Origin: Lachnospiraceae bacterium
Lineage (GTDB): Bacteria; Bacillota; Clostridia; Lachnospirales; Lachnospiraceae
NCBI GenBank assembly: GCA_003488965.1
Contig: DNJW01000415.1
Location: forward strand, 1-6,242
DNA length: 6,242 nt
Reading direction: 5' to 3'
The translations under genes were made by a program, and so were the position numbers. Shown one piece after another: positions 6,211 through 6,242 of the stretch (positions are counted from its first letter, which is position 1; each line of letters starts with the position of its first letter). A model generated the notes under the pieces. That model was not told where the DNA came from. It searched no databases and worked only from the letters and a program-made list of their open reading frames with translations.

Positions 6211-6242
6211 ATGGGAAAATATATTCCAACACAGACGCGCTT
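6211..6242 (+). CDS. Possible start of a further plus-strand gene, cut by the window edge
   Basis: An ATG at 6211 opens a frame MGKYIPTQTR that stays open to the end of the window, only ten complete codons. Upstream is an AAAAAAGGG tract (6189-6197), about 13 bases from the ATG, which is long for a ribosome binding site. Nothing about its product can be said from so few residues, and it could be chance. Confidence 0.25.
   Translation, partial: MGKYIPTQTR

Overview
The window looks like ordinary chromosome of a low-GC Gram-positive anaerobe, most likely a Clostridia/Lachnospiraceae-type gut bacterium. This rests on strong GGAGG-type ribosome binding sites, one probable TTG start, two lipoproteins with Gram-positive style signal peptides, a sigma-A type promoter, and protein sequences resembling that group. 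The placement is inference; no marker gene is present.

Most of the window (about 5560 down to 1) is one minus-strand operon of five genes. In transcription order these are: a DUF4867-family protein with cupin-like sequence features (5514-4891); a first sugar-type (CUT2/RbsC-like) ABC permease (best start TTG at 4833, to 3862); a double-domain RbsA/MglA-like ATPase (3808-2315); a second, clearly different RbsC-like permease (best start 2298, to 1288); and a sugar-binding lipoprotein (1212-1, whose stop codon is the first three bases of the window). Together they encode a complete high-affinity ABC importer: the lipoprotein captures the ligand outside the membrane, the two permeases probably form a heterodimeric channel, and the single fused ATPase powers it. 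The substrate cannot be read from sequence; a monosaccharide or related polyol/sugar acid is the family expectation. The DUF4867 protein at the head of the operon probably acts on, or senses, the same compound or a breakdown product.

On the plus strand, divergent from the operon, is a small lipoprotein of unknown function (5605-6123) with a good promoter (TTGCCA, 17 bases, TATAAT) and ribosome binding site. The roughly 90 bases between the two divergent starts hold -10 like boxes for both strands that overlap by three bases. After the lipoprotein comes a perfect AT-only inverted repeat (6138-6162), and then possibly the first ten codons of another plus-strand gene at 6211 that runs off the window.

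I found no CRISPR, tRNA, rRNA, mobile element or riboswitch that I could support. No wholly new system is evident. The most useful leads are the uncharacterised DUF4867 gene tied to this importer, the paired permeases with one ATPase, two gene starts that should be moved inward on ribosome-binding-site evidence, and a silent-codon-variable hexapeptide repeat in the binding protein.
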